Source: G963665495 sp963677785
GTDB taxonomy: Bacteria; Desulfobacterota; Desulfovibrionia; Desulfovibrionales; Desulfovibrionaceae
Assembly (NCBI GenBank): GCA_963677785.2
Contig: CAXXDH010000001.1
Span: 1 to 64,000 of the forward strand
Direction of reading: 5' to 3'
DNA length: 64,000 bases
Under the pieces are notes generated by a model that worked only from the letters and a program-made list of their open reading frames with translations, had not been told where the DNA came from and did not search any database. Below are positions 49,838 to 58,409 of this stretch, in pieces (the stretch's first letter is position 1; each line of letters begins with the position of its first letter). A program made the position numbers and the translations under genes.

Positions 49838-51286
49838 GTAACCGATCACGGGGTCACATCCCCGCATGAATCCATGCGAGGTCTGGCTGTTGCCCATGAA
49901 AGTACGCGCACATAGCATCCACCAGCACTGGGTAGGTGCGTTTGGTCTTGAGCTGACATGTGTGGCGCAGGGAAAGGATGCGTTCTGTCCAACGTTCTCC
50001 TTTCTCACTGGCCGAGCCAAAGCTCGATTTGCGCCAGGTTACCGCGAACCGAAGCAGGCGTTCGGCATAATTGTTCGTCGGTTCGACGCCTTCCACCTCA
50101 AGGAACAGCCACAAATTCGCCATCTCTTGCCGCAGTCGACGAGTGAACGCCCCGGCTTCATTTTTATCGGCGCCGTATTTGGAGGTCAGGCGAATGAAAC
50201 GGGCGTAAAACATGTTCCACTCGCCCACAGAGGGCGGTTCATTGGCCATATGACACAAACGTTGCAACTCCTTATGCGCCCATCTTCCGCAGTTGGCGAC
50301 GCGTGCGTCCTTGCGTTCGGAAAGCGCTTTTGCCCTGCGGATCAGATGTGCCAGACAGGATTGCCTCTGGCCGGTCCATTTTCGATACAGCCCGTAGTCA
50401 TCGCTGACAAGAATGCCGTTCCAAGCGCCCCTGAATTCTTCGAACGCCTTTTTCGATCGTTCATCATGGACCTTGAAGTACGCGACGAGCGCGTTTCCCA
50501 TGACCCAAAGCCAGGTAAGCTTGCCGTTACGCCGCCAGGACGTTTCGTCCACATGATTGACAGGGGCGTTATGCGCGATGTCGCCAATGACCTCATAATG
50601 AGGTTCAATAGCGGTGGATACGCGGTCAAGGATCTTTTGAATGCCGCCCAGGCTGATAGGCAGATCCAATACCGAGGTGCAAAAATTTTGGACAACCCGG
50701 CGGCTGTCGGCCTGCGTGCCCACCATTTCGGCGATCATGGCCGAAAGCCGGGGGCCATAACCACTACGCTGCTCGCAGGGAATTAGCGCCTTGTTCATAC
50801 TGGCGCATCGAGCACACCGACCGCGATAAAGAATAATATGGCGGACATTGAGTTTGATCTCCGGAAATTCGATGACCTGGTGGATGTAGTAAGGCTCGGC
50901 ATCGGTTATTTCGTGGCAGCCGCACTTGCATACGCCTGGAAGCAGCTCAACGACTTCGGTTGGCCGCAGGCACTGTTGGCGCGAGCCTTTGCGATTGCGC
51001 CTTTTGGCTTGCTTCTTCGCTTGGGGGATGGATTTTTTAAACGGATTGTCTGAGGATGGAGGCTTATTAGAGTTATCTGAATTTTGGTTCAAACGGGCTT
51101 CCAAGTGTTCAACACGTTTCTGAAGCACTTTGAGCGCGTCACTAAATTCCGCAAGCACCACGAGGACAGGTTCTGGCGTCTTTTCGAGTACTTCCGAGGT
51201 GAGGAGCTTGATACTTGGGATCAATGACTTCATAAAAAGTAAAATAAGCATTGTTTAGAAAAAATCTAGACCCTGTGATCGCTTAC
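49838..51286 (-). mobile_element. Complete IS66-family insertion sequence, single-ORF type
   Basis: This 1449-bp element has terminal inverted repeats at 49838-49856 and 51268-51286 (GTAACCGATCACGGGGTCA against GTAAGCGATCACAGGGTCT, three differences in 19 positions). It is flanked by an exact 8-bp direct repeat TTTTTTTA (49830-49837 and 51287-51294), the size expected for IS66. It encodes only the TnpC-type transposase, with no tnpA or tnpB, like the ISBst12 subgroup. Confidence 0.93.
49854..51251 (-). CDS. IS66-family transposase (TnpC type)
   Basis: This 465-residue DDE transposase has an N-terminal coiled coil with leucine-rich and Asn/Ser-rich parts (LEARLNQNSDNSNKPPSSDN), a zinc-finger-like Cys region (GVCKCGCHE, GRCARCAS), and catalytic DDE candidates in VNHVDETSW, LVSDDYGLY and EPTNNYAERLLR. 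The frame is intact and the element's ends are intact, so it may be active. The start could be 51233 instead (MKSLIPSIKLL); no strong RBS is visible. Confidence 0.93.
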   Translation of the reverse strand: MLILLFMKSLIPSIKLLTSEVLEKTPEPVLVVLAEFSDALKVLQKRVEHLEARLNQNSDNSNKPPSSDNPFKKSIPQAKKQAKRRNRKGSRQQCLRPTEVVELLPGVCKCGCHEITDAEPYYIHQVIEFPEIKLNVRHIILYRGRCARCASMNKALIPCEQRSGYGPRLSAMIAEMVGTQADSRRVVQNFCTSVLDLPISLGGIQKILDRVSTAIEPHYEVIGDIAHNAPVNHVDETSWRRNGKLTWLWVMGNALVAYFKVHDERSKKAFEEFRGAWNGILVSDDYGLYRKWTGQRQSCLAHLIRRAKALSERKDARVANCGRWAHKELQRLCHMANEPPSVGEWNMFYARFIRLTSKYGADKNEAGAFTRRLRQEMANLWLFLEVEGVEPTNNYAERLLRFAVTWRKSSFGSASEKGERWTERILSLRHTCQLKTKRTYPVLVDAMCAYFHGQQPDLAWIHAGM

Positions 51287-51498
51287 TTTTTTTATCCAAT
51301 GCGGGCCGGTTCGCCAAGCATAAATTGGCGGGTATGCCGGGTTCTTTCAACCGTATTATCAGCCTTTTGCACACGTATTTTCAGAGAGGCAACCGGAAAT
51401 CGGAACAAAACAATGCCCCGAGGAAGTGTAGCAGAATTTTAGATTCCGAATTGTATCCGAGTCGTATTATTTTTCCTGTAATATCAAGGGATGAGAAT

Positions 51499-51514
51499 TG
51501 GCACAGAAGATGCT
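51499..51514 (+). promoter_or_regulatory. Sigma-54-like promoter of 8-Cys copy C
   Basis: TGGCAC-N5-ATGCT keeps GG and GC at the correct spacing, with one mismatch (A for T). It lies 43 bp upstream of ATG 51558. Confidence 0.5.
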
Positions 51515-51557
51515 TATTAATTGCATCACTATTATGTATCCCTTTAAGGAGAAAAGT

Positions 51558-51776
51558 ATGAACAAACGTTGGATTGCCTCTCTTGCATGTGCAGCTGCTC
51601 TTTTCGTGTTTTTGGGGGGTGCTTCTATCGCAACTGCCCAAGAAAATGAAGAGTGCAAGGCAGATTGCTCCGCACAGAACGAAGAATGCATACAGCAATG
51701 TGGCGATGACCAAGACTGTGCGTTGCAGTGCCAACAGAATCAGAGCGATTGCGAAAGCTCCTGCGAAAGTTCTTGA
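51558..51776 (+). CDS. 8-Cys exported small protein, copy C
   Basis: This 72-residue protein has a signal peptide (about 1-27, ending ATA-QE). The mature part (EECKADCSAQNEECIQQC, then GDDQDCALQCQQNQSDCESSC) has exactly the eight-Cys spacing of copies A and B but is acidic, Gln-rich and more diverged. AAGGAG precedes ATG 51558; the frame opens upstream at 51498 without an RBS. It faces away from the sigma-54 activator gene, from which it is separated by the IS66 element. A strong terminator follows. Confidence 0.85.
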   Translation: MNKRWIASLACAAALFVFLGGASIATAQENEECKADCSAQNEECIQQCGDDQDCALQCQQNQSDCESSCESS

Positions 51777-51833
51777 GTTGTACTTTATGTCGACAGGAAA
51801 GTAATAAAATATTAAACTGAAAGAATAGTACAA

Positions 51834-51873
51834 TATGGAGGAAGCAGCATGCTTCCTCCATAAGATAATTTTC
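51834..51873 (+). terminator. Terminator of 8-Cys copy C
   Basis: A perfect 13-bp stem (51834-51846 / 51850-51862, 3-nt loop) is followed by a loosely T-rich tail. Confidence 0.65.
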
Positions 51874-52002
51874 GGTTTTTTTAGTTTAAATCAGCATTAG
51901 CAACATAATCTTCTAATCGCCGATATAATATGTTTCCTTTTGTATAAAAAAGGTCTACAAAGAGCGTTGCTATCTTACTTGATCCTGCAAACGGAACAGG
52001 AT

Positions 52003-53247
52003 ATGCGCTTGGTAAGTGTAACCAACATGCCGCGGGCAGGAACAGCAATGCTTTTTTTGATACACAAGTACGCGCAAAAATTGGTGGATGCCGGTCTGGC
52101 CGCCCCGGACGATTTGTTGGTCGGGGGGATGGACGCGCAAGCCGTCTGGAACCGGCAGACTCCCGAATCCGAGGCCTTGCTTCCTCTGATGCAGGCGCTG
52201 GGGTACAATTCGCTGGTATACGCCAATCCCGCGCAGCCCTATGCCGACATCCTGCAGTTTCTTGCCGCACGCTCCAACGGATCCATCTGTCCGCAGGATT
52301 GCGAAACCCGCACGTTTTTGCATGATCTGCCCGTGATACGGCAGATGACTCCCGAAGCTTTGCTTCCCGGGCTGAAGGCGCGCAAAGGCGTCATCGTCGC
52401 TCCGGAAGGCCAACGCCCGGCCATTCTCACGTACGGCACGGTGAGCCCCGAGCAGGCTTTTGTCACCTTTTGCTCCATTTGCTTTGCCTGTTTCGTCAAA
52501 TTTTTCAGCGATTATCTTGTTGCGTATAAAAGCGGACTGGTGGAGCCCGACATGCTTCGGGCCATGGAGCTGGTTGCCGCCAAATTGCCCGCCATGCCGC
52601 AGGAATCCCCTCGGCTGCGCAAGGGGCCTTTTCATTCGCGCCAGGACGTTTACGCGGCCATGCAGGAGGCGGGGCGGGCTACGGTGTCGTATGGGCTGGT
52701 GGATTCGTATTTCGGCAATATTTCCTGCCTGTATGACGGAACGCTGTACATCAGCCAGTCCGGCAGCTCGCTGGACGAACTCGAGGGATATATTGATCCG
52801 GTCCCCATGGATGGATCCTCCTGTACGGGGCTGACGGCTTCGAGCGAACTTTCCGCCCATATGGAAGCGCTCAGGCGCAGCGGGCGCAGACTGATTCTGC
52901 ACGGCCATCCGCGCTTCACCGTTATTTTGTCCATGGATTGTTCCCGTACGGATTGCGACCTGCGCGGCGAATGCCATATCAAATGCGCGCACAAACGCGA
53001 CGTCCTGGGGGTGCCGGTGGTCCCGGGCGAAGTCGGCACCGGACAATACGGGTTGTGCAATACGCTTCCCCCTGCTCTGGAAGACCACCCTGCCGCCATT
53101 GTGTACGGGCACGGACTGTTTGCCATGGCCGACGATGACTACAACCAGGCTTTTGCGCAACTGTTGCAGACGGAGCTCGCCTGTTGCAAAGAGTATTTTT
53201 CCCGGATCGGCCTGCCTTTTTCCTATCCCGCGCGTACGGAAGGGTGA
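52003..53247 (+). CDS. Class II aldolase/adducin-domain protein with N-terminal extension
   Basis: This 414-residue protein has an unrecognised first half (about 1-205) and a C-terminal class II aldolase domain. Zinc-site residues are present: GNIS near 238, SSEL with E282, HGH at 300-302, and HG at 370. An insertion after the HxH strand carries four Cys (C313, C318, C324, C328; CSRTDC, ECHIKC), which is unusual for the family. I choose ATG 52003; a TTG at 51940 opens the frame. The substrate is unknown and no sugar-phosphate genes adjoin. Confidence 0.8.
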   Translation: MRLVSVTNMPRAGTAMLFLIHKYAQKLVDAGLAAPDDLLVGGMDAQAVWNRQTPESEALLPLMQALGYNSLVYANPAQPYADILQFLAARSNGSICPQDCETRTFLHDLPVIRQMTPEALLPGLKARKGVIVAPEGQRPAILTYGTVSPEQAFVTFCSICFACFVKFFSDYLVAYKSGLVEPDMLRAMELVAAKLPAMPQESPRLRKGPFHSRQDVYAAMQEAGRATVSYGLVDSYFGNISCLYDGTLYISQSGSSLDELEGYIDPVPMDGSSCTGLTASSELSAHMEALRRSGRRLILHGHPRFTVILSMDCSRTDCDLRGECHIKCAHKRDVLGVPVVPGEVGTGQYGLCNTLPPALEDHPAAIVYGHGLFAMADDDYNQAFAQLLQTELACCKEYFSRIGLPFSYPARTEG

Positions 53248-53248
53248 C

Positions 53249-53272
53249 AAAGAGAAAGCTTGCTCTCTTTTT
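53249..53272 (+). terminator. Weak terminator
   Basis: An imperfect stem AGAGAAAGC/GCTCTCT with a T-rich tail follows the aldolase-like gene. Confidence 0.4.
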
Positions 53273-53400
53273 ACCGTCGATTTACAAGATCCACCAGGAA
53301 GAGATTGTTGCTGCAGTCCTTCCATGTTAGGCTGCTGCTTTAGCGTCATCATCGCGTACCTCATGCGCACCTAACGACATGATCAACCGGAGGGTAATCT

Positions 53401-54150
53401 ATGAGCTTCAAGAATCTCAGCAGAATGACGGCATTGTGCCTTTTGGCTGGTCTGCTACTGGTCCTGTGGTCCTGCGCTCCCACCCAGCCCCTGCCCCAGC
53501 CCAGAAGAGTGGTGGACCCGTCCACTTCCCGCCACGCAGTGCATACGCCCCGGTGGGACATCGCGGCCGTATCCTATGCGTATTACGGCAAGGGCATCAA
53601 TTATGACGAAGCCGGGCTGGATCCGGTGCTGCTGGCTTTCAAGAACAAAAGCAACCAGACGCCGCAGATTCTTCTTGAAGAAGTTCGCGGCGTAGGCAGC
53701 GGTGGCGAATATCTCGTCTATTCCGCGGACGATGCCGCCCGCCTGGTTTATGCCTCGGAGAGTTTTTCAACACGGGCCGGAACCATCGGCAAGAATTCCG
53801 CCATCGGAGCAGCCGCTGGCGCCGGGCTCGGCGCGTTGATCGGCCTGCTTACCGGCGGTGGCGATATGATCTGGAAGGGCGCCTTGATAGGCACGGCCGC
53901 AGGCGGCGTGACCGGCGCGGCTGCCAGCGCACCCCATGCCGAAGGCGATCTGAAATACGTCGTACTCCAGGAAATGCGCCAGTATGCCTGGCAGCAGGCT
54001 CCTCTGCCTCCGCAATATACGCGTACCGGCTATCTCTACTTCCCCAATGTGGGCGTCTACACGGTAAAGGTGACCGTACGCACGGACCGGGATATCTCCA
54101 CGTATGAGGTCCCTGTGGACATGCCGCCCATGGGGCAACCCGCGTATTAA
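53401..54150 (+). CDS. Glycine-zipper lipoprotein
   Basis: This 249-residue protein has a lipoprotein signal peptide with the lipidated Cys at 25 (LVLWSC). The middle (about 120-180) has a glycine-zipper region (IGAAAGAGLGALIGLLTGG, then ALIGTAAGGVTGAAAS) that could insert into or associate with membrane. The flanking parts are beta-rich. The role is not recognised. Confidence 0.8.
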   Translation: MSFKNLSRMTALCLLAGLLLVLWSCAPTQPLPQPRRVVDPSTSRHAVHTPRWDIAAVSYAYYGKGINYDEAGLDPVLLAFKNKSNQTPQILLEEVRGVGSGGEYLVYSADDAARLVYASESFSTRAGTIGKNSAIGAAAGAGLGALIGLLTGGGDMIWKGALIGTAAGGVTGAAASAPHAEGDLKYVVLQEMRQYAWQQAPLPPQYTRTGYLYFPNVGVYTVKVTVRTDRDISTYEVPVDMPPMGQPAY

Positions 54151-54194
54151 GCGGCTCTGCGGCCAGTTGTTATATATTAAAAAGGAACGCTAAG

Positions 54195-54365
54195 ATGATT
54201 GTAGTGGTACGGTCTTGCAACGACTGCCCCTTTTGCGTGGACAGGGATGGTCGGCGATTTTGCAATGTTTCCACGCCGAAAAAGCGCGAAATACTTCTTG
54301 ATGATGAACGGCCGAATTTCTGCAAATTGCGGCGCGAGTCGGTCATCGTCAAGGAAGCCGGTTAA
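54195..54365 (+). CDS. 56-residue Cys-rich protein, zinc-ribbon-like
   Basis: This short gene starts at ATG 54195 with AAAGGAACG just upstream. The protein begins MIVVVRSCNDCPFCVDRDG. Cys lie at 8, 11, 14, 23 and 43 (CNDCPFC, RFC, FCKL), a pattern that suits a zinc ribbon or Fe-S site. It has no signal peptide and is basic and acidic in equal measure. It is followed by a YkgJ Cys-cluster gene 118 bp later. I do not recognise the family. Confidence 0.65.
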   Translation: MIVVVRSCNDCPFCVDRDGRRFCNVSTPKKREILLDDERPNFCKLRRESVIVKEAG

Positions 54366-54483
54366 GGCGTACGAATACCAACAAACAACGATGCGGTCGG
54401 CGGTGAGTTTCGTCGGCCGCATTTTTCATTGCAGCAACAGGGCGTAGAGGTCCCGATGCTGCATGGACTGCCATGGGGGGCCT

Positions 54484-55260
54484 ATGTCGGAGCATGATGC
54501 CACGCGGGATTTTCTGCAAAGCTTGCCGGAGGTGGATCCGGCCACCCCGTTTTCCTTTGCCTGTCATCCGGATGTCGGCTGTTTCAACGCCTGTTGCGGC
54601 GACCTGAACCTGTTGCTGAGTCCCTACGACGTGTTGCGCCTGTGCCGCGGGCTGCAGTTGCCCAGCGCCGATGTGCTGACGACGCACTGCCATGTGAGCC
54701 TGTATCCGGATACGGGTTTTCCCGCCATTCATTTGCGGATGGAGGATAACGAATACCAGAACTGCCCGTTTGTTACCGAGGCCGGGTGCAGCATCTATGA
54801 AAACAGGCCTGCCGCCTGCCGTACGTATCCTGTCGGCAGGGTGGTGCGTACGGACCAGAGCGGCGGCCTTCGGGTGCAGTATTATCTTGTCCAGGAAGCC
54901 CATTGCCAGGGCTTCAGGGAGCCCAAATCCTGGTTGCTGGACGAGTGGATCGCGGACCAGGGCTTGCAAACGTATTTTGCCGCAAGCGACAGGTATTCGC
55001 TGCTTCTGGCCAGGCAAAAAGCCACAGGCCGCAGCCTGCCCCAGAATCAGGCCGGTCTGCTGGTTCTGTCCTTGTACCAGCAGGACAAATTTCTGGAGTT
55101 TATCGAAAATACGGGACTGCTTTCCAAGTTGGAAATGGACCGGACAAGAGAGGACGCCGTCCTGGCTGATGAGGAGGCGCGCCTTGAGTTTGCTTTGGAT
55201 TGGCTGGAGCTGGTCTTGTTCGGCGAGTCCGCGGCCGTGAGGCTCAAGAAAAAGGAGTGA
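54484..55260 (+). CDS. YkgJ-family Cys-cluster protein
   Basis: This 258-residue protein belongs to the YkgJ (CxCx(n)C) family, thought to bind zinc or Fe-S. Motifs include GCFNACCGDLNLLLSPYDVL near 31-50 and CPFVTEAGCSIYENRPAACR near 93-112, with the final Cys after about 141. The start at ATG 54484 has GGGGGG upstream. The C-terminal half is helical. It is 8 bp before the rfaE2-type gene, so possibly cotranscribed. The biochemical role is unknown. Confidence 0.85.
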   Translation: MSEHDATRDFLQSLPEVDPATPFSFACHPDVGCFNACCGDLNLLLSPYDVLRLCRGLQLPSADVLTTHCHVSLYPDTGFPAIHLRMEDNEYQNCPFVTEAGCSIYENRPAACRTYPVGRVVRTDQSGGLRVQYYLVQEAHCQGFREPKSWLLDEWIADQGLQTYFAASDRYSLLLARQKATGRSLPQNQAGLLVLSLYQQDKFLEFIENTGLLSKLEMDRTREDAVLADEEARLEFALDWLELVLFGESAAVRLKKKE

Positions 55261-55268
55261 GGTGAGCA

Positions 55269-55768
55269 ATGCCGGAACAGGAACTGCGGCACCCCAAGAT
55301 CATGAGCCTGCCGGAACTGGCGGACCGGCTGGACTCCGCGCGCCCGGGGCGTACGGTGGTGTTTACCAACGGCTGCTATGACATGCTGCACCCCGGACAT
55401 GTCGATCTCCTGGCCCGTTCGCGCGCCCTGGGAGACATGCTTGTGCTCGGACTCAACAGCGATGCTTCGGTGCGGCGTCTGGGCAAGGGGCGAGGGCGTC
55501 CGGTGAATACGGCCATGGACCGGGCTTATGTGCTCGCTCACCTGGAATCTGTCGATTATATTGTTTTTTTTGACGAAGACACCCGCTGGCGTTGATTCAG
55601 ACCATTGTCCCGGATGTGCTGGTAAAAGGCGGCGACTGGACGCCGGACCGGATTGTCGGCCGCGAGGTCGTCGAACAGGCCGGCGGGCGGGTGTTGAGCC
55701 TGAAACTGCTGCCCGGGTATTCCACCACCGGGGTGCTGGAACGGATTCACGCACAGGAGATTCGCTGA
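55269..55768 (+). pseudogene. RfaE2/HldE-type nucleotidyltransferase, frameshifted
   Basis: This is an ADP-heptose-synthase-type cytidylyl/adenylyl transferase. The HxGH motif is intact in TNGCYDMLHPGHVDLL and LGLNSDASVRRLGKGRGRP follows. The frame stops at 55595, but the next frame continues LIQTIVPDVLVKGGDW, EVVEQAGGRVLSLKLLPGYS and ends at 55768, restoring a normal ~166-residue protein. One C is missing near 55582-55584 (ACCCGCTG for ACCCCGCTG). This is either a sequencing error in a C run or a recent mutation; there are no other defects. Confidence 0.85.
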
Positions 55769-55863
55769 GAACACGTTTGGCTTTCCTCGTTGACCTTTGA
55801 AGAGGTGGGGGGTAGGAATTGAATATCCGATTACTTTTTGTAACTTCATTGGAGGAAAGCATC

Positions 55864-56274
55864 ATGCGTAAGGTGTTCCTGTTCGCGTTGCTGAGTGCGT
55901 TTGTGTTGACGGTGTATGCGGGGAGCGTATTGGCTGCCGATGCTCCCGGCGAAGTCATCGAGTTAAAGTACTTTCCCAAACTTCAGGTTAAATTTCCCCA
56001 TGCGCCTCATGTGGCCCACAAGGTGGAATGCCAGAAATGCCATCACAAATGGGACGGCCAGGGCGAGATAAAGGCTTGCGGCTCGGCCGGCTGCCATGAT
56101 GTGTACGACAAAAAAGACAAGACCGAAAAGTCCTTGTACAAAGCGATTCACGGCAAAAGCAAAGATCCGATCTCCTGCCTGAGCTGCCACAAAATCCAGG
56201 TCAAAAACAAGAAGGGCGACAAACCCTTCAAGAAAAAGATGACCAGCTGCAAAGGTTCGGCCTGCCATCCGTAA
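55864..56274 (+). CDS. Tetraheme cytochrome c3
   Basis: This periplasmic electron carrier of sulfate reducers accepts electrons from hydrogenases. It has 136 residues with a signal peptide to about 24. Four heme sites are visible: CQKCH, CGSAGCH, CLSCH and CKGSACH, two CxxCH and two CxxxxCH, the type I c3 pattern. VKFPHAPHVAHKVEC supplies axial His residues. GGAGG precedes ATG 55864. The protein is Lys-rich, like other c3. A strong terminator follows. Confidence 0.95.
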   Translation: MRKVFLFALLSAFVLTVYAGSVLAADAPGEVIELKYFPKLQVKFPHAPHVAHKVECQKCHHKWDGQGEIKACGSAGCHDVYDKKDKTEKSLYKAIHGKSKDPISCLSCHKIQVKNKKGDKPFKKKMTSCKGSACHP

Positions 56275-56299
56275 ACAAATCTGTCGAACGAGAAAAACG

Positions 56300-56335
56300 A
56301 ACGCCCCGTTGCTCATTGCTTCGGGGCGTTTTTTT
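56300..56335 (+). terminator. Terminator of cytochrome c3
   Basis: A perfect 9-bp stem AACGCCCCG / CGGGGCGTT is followed by a T run. Confidence 0.93.
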
Positions 56336-56366
56336 CTTTGAAGTGTCGTTGTGGATATGAAGACGC

Positions 56367-56879
56367 TCAAATACCTTGGCTTCGTTGCCGGAAGATGCGT
56401 AGCGGGTTCCAGCCCCACCGGCGTTGTCCCCAAAGCAGCAACGCGAGGATAATGCAAGTGAATTCCAGGCAGAATTGCAGATTGGCCCAATGCCAGTTGC
56501 GGTAAAAATGGAGCCAGAGATCCATTTGTTCCCAAAAACTCACCGGAGGGGCCTTGGGGAGCGGGCCGAGAAAAGGCCAGAACACCGTGCTGCTGTCGAG
56601 AAAATCAGCGGCCAGGTGGCTGAGCCAGAGCAGTGCTCCCGCCAGGAAGAGTTTTGGCGTGATGGTTTGCCGCCGGCAAAGCACCCACCCCACCGCCAGC
56701 ACGCAGAGATAAACCAGCAGGGTATGGCCGATCCCCCGGCTGTTGAATCCGAACAACAGGCGCAGCGGTTTGTCGACCAGATCCGGTCCGAAAGCGGCCA
56801 GAAACAAAAAATAAAACTTGCAGTCTTTAAATGCAGTGTCTCTGGCAATGCTGGCCAGGGCAAGATGTCCGAAAGTCAT
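56367..56879 (-). CDS. DUF457-like membrane protein
   Basis: This 170-residue inner-membrane protein resembles the YdjM/DUF457 metal-dependent hydrolase family. It has four or more hydrophobic segments (for example HTLLVYLCVLAVGWVL, LFLAGALLWLSHLAADFLDS). The family hallmark His/Asp residues appear in GHTLLVY and HLAADFLD. It follows rimO by 15 bp and is probably cotranscribed. The function is unknown. Confidence 0.75.
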   Translation of the reverse strand: MTFGHLALASIARDTAFKDCKFYFLFLAAFGPDLVDKPLRLLFGFNSRGIGHTLLVYLCVLAVGWVLCRRQTITPKLFLAGALLWLSHLAADFLDSSTVFWPFLGPLPKAPPVSFWEQMDLWLHFYRNWHWANLQFCLEFTCIILALLLWGQRRWGWNPLRIFRQRSQGI

Positions 56880-56894
56880 GAGGCCTCCTGTTTG

Positions 56895-58199
56895 TCAGGC
56901 CAAAGCCACCAGGTCGTAGGTTTTGCTTTCAACGATTTCCGCCGTGACCAGCGCGCCGGGTGTGACTCCCGGACCGCTTACGTACGTCACGCCATCCACT
57001 TCCGGAGCCTGGAACCACGTACGGCCGATGTACAGATCGGGCCATTCCTCGTGTGGATTGTCCACAAGAATTTCGAGCCGTTCGCCTTCGTACTCGGCGA
57101 GGAGTTCGGCGCTGATTTCCGCTTGCACGCGCATGAGTTCCTGTTGCCTGACCAGGGCTGTTTCCGCGGCTTTGTCGTCATAGGGCAAGGCGGCTGCCGG
57201 GGTGCCTTGTTCGGGTGAAAAAGGAAATACGCCGATGTGCATCAGGCGCTGGCTGCGCACAAAGTCAAGCAGATGGGCAAAATGTGCGTCTGTTTCGCCG
57301 GGATAACCGACAATGAAGGTGCTGCGGATGGCGGCCTGGGGAAAGCGGGAGCGGATGCGCTCAATGACGGTTCGTGCGGGGTCAGATTTTGGGCGCCCCA
57401 TGGCGGCGAGGATTTCCGGATGCACGTGCTGCAGCGGCACGTCGAAATAGGGCACGAACCTGGGGCCGGCCTGTACCAGAAAATCCATGAAGTCTTCCGT
57501 GATGCCGGTGGGGTATAAATAGAGCAGGCGCAACCGCTGCAAGCCGTCCAAGGGCAGCAGGGCGGCTATCAGCTGCTGCAGGTTCCGCCCCTCAGGGAGA
57601 TCCCGTCCATAAGCGCTGACGTCCTGGGCCACCAGGACCAGTTCCGAAACGCCTTGCCTCAGGAGTCCGGACGCTTCCCGTACGAGTTCCCGCTGCGGGG
57701 TGCTGCACAGGGGGCCGCGAATGGCGGGGATGGTGCAGTAGCGGCAGGCGTGGTCGCATCCTTCGCAGATTTTAAGATAGGCGTATCCCGGAGGCGTGCT
57801 GCTGGTCCGCATGCGGGGGGCAGGGCAATCAGAGGCGGGGATATCCAAGAGAGATGCGATTTCCTGGGGCCAGTTGTCATAGGCTTCCGGCGAGATCCAG
57901 AGATCTACTTCCGGGATTTCGCGTTCGATTTCGTCCTGGTAGCGCCCCGGGAGGCATCCGGCCACGACAAGTTTGGGGCGCGCACTGGTGGTTTCCGCAA
58001 TGTCCGCCACGGCTTCCAGAATTGCCCGTACGGATTCTTCCACAGCGGGCTGGATAAAGGAGCAGGTGTTGATCAACACGAGATCGGCTTCGCTGAGATC
58101 AGAAACCATCCGTGTTTCCTGGGGAAATCTGGCCAGCAGATGTTCCGTATCAACCCTGTTTTTAGGACAGCCAAGACTTATGGCATAGATATTGTTCAT
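56895..58199 (-). CDS. rimO: Ribosomal protein S12 methylthiotransferase
   Basis: RimO adds a methylthio group to an Asp of ribosomal protein S12. It has 434 residues. The N-terminal UPF0004 cluster Cys are in SLGCPKNRVD, NTCSF and AGCLPG. The radical-SAM cluster is CDHACRYC. A TRAM-like C-terminal domain follows. The start at ATG 58199 is the family-conserved one. Confidence 0.93.
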   Translation of the reverse strand: MNNIYAISLGCPKNRVDTEHLLARFPQETRMVSDLSEADLVLINTCSFIQPAVEESVRAILEAVADIAETTSARPKLVVAGCLPGRYQDEIEREIPEVDLWISPEAYDNWPQEIASLLDIPASDCPAPRMRTSSTPPGYAYLKICEGCDHACRYCTIPAIRGPLCSTPQRELVREASGLLRQGVSELVLVAQDVSAYGRDLPEGRNLQQLIAALLPLDGLQRLRLLYLYPTGITEDFMDFLVQAGPRFVPYFDVPLQHVHPEILAAMGRPKSDPARTVIERIRSRFPQAAIRSTFIVGYPGETDAHFAHLLDFVRSQRLMHIGVFPFSPEQGTPAAALPYDDKAAETALVRQQELMRVQAEISAELLAEYEGERLEILVDNPHEEWPDLYIGRTWFQAPEVDGVTYVSGPGVTPGALVTAEIVESKTYDLVALA

Positions 58200-58409
58200 A
58201 CGCGTACTTCTTTTTGGCAAGCAGTACACGGAACAGGATCAAAGCACAATATGGCGCAGATTTCCGGAGATTGGTACGGGGTACTTGTAAAAATAGAAAA
58301 AGCAGTATAACTTTCTAAGATAGTCCATCTACATCAAAAGAGACGTTCAGCTCTGAGACCCTTGAGACCCTGTCGGGGAAAACCCGGCACAACCATAAGG
58401 GGGTATCGT

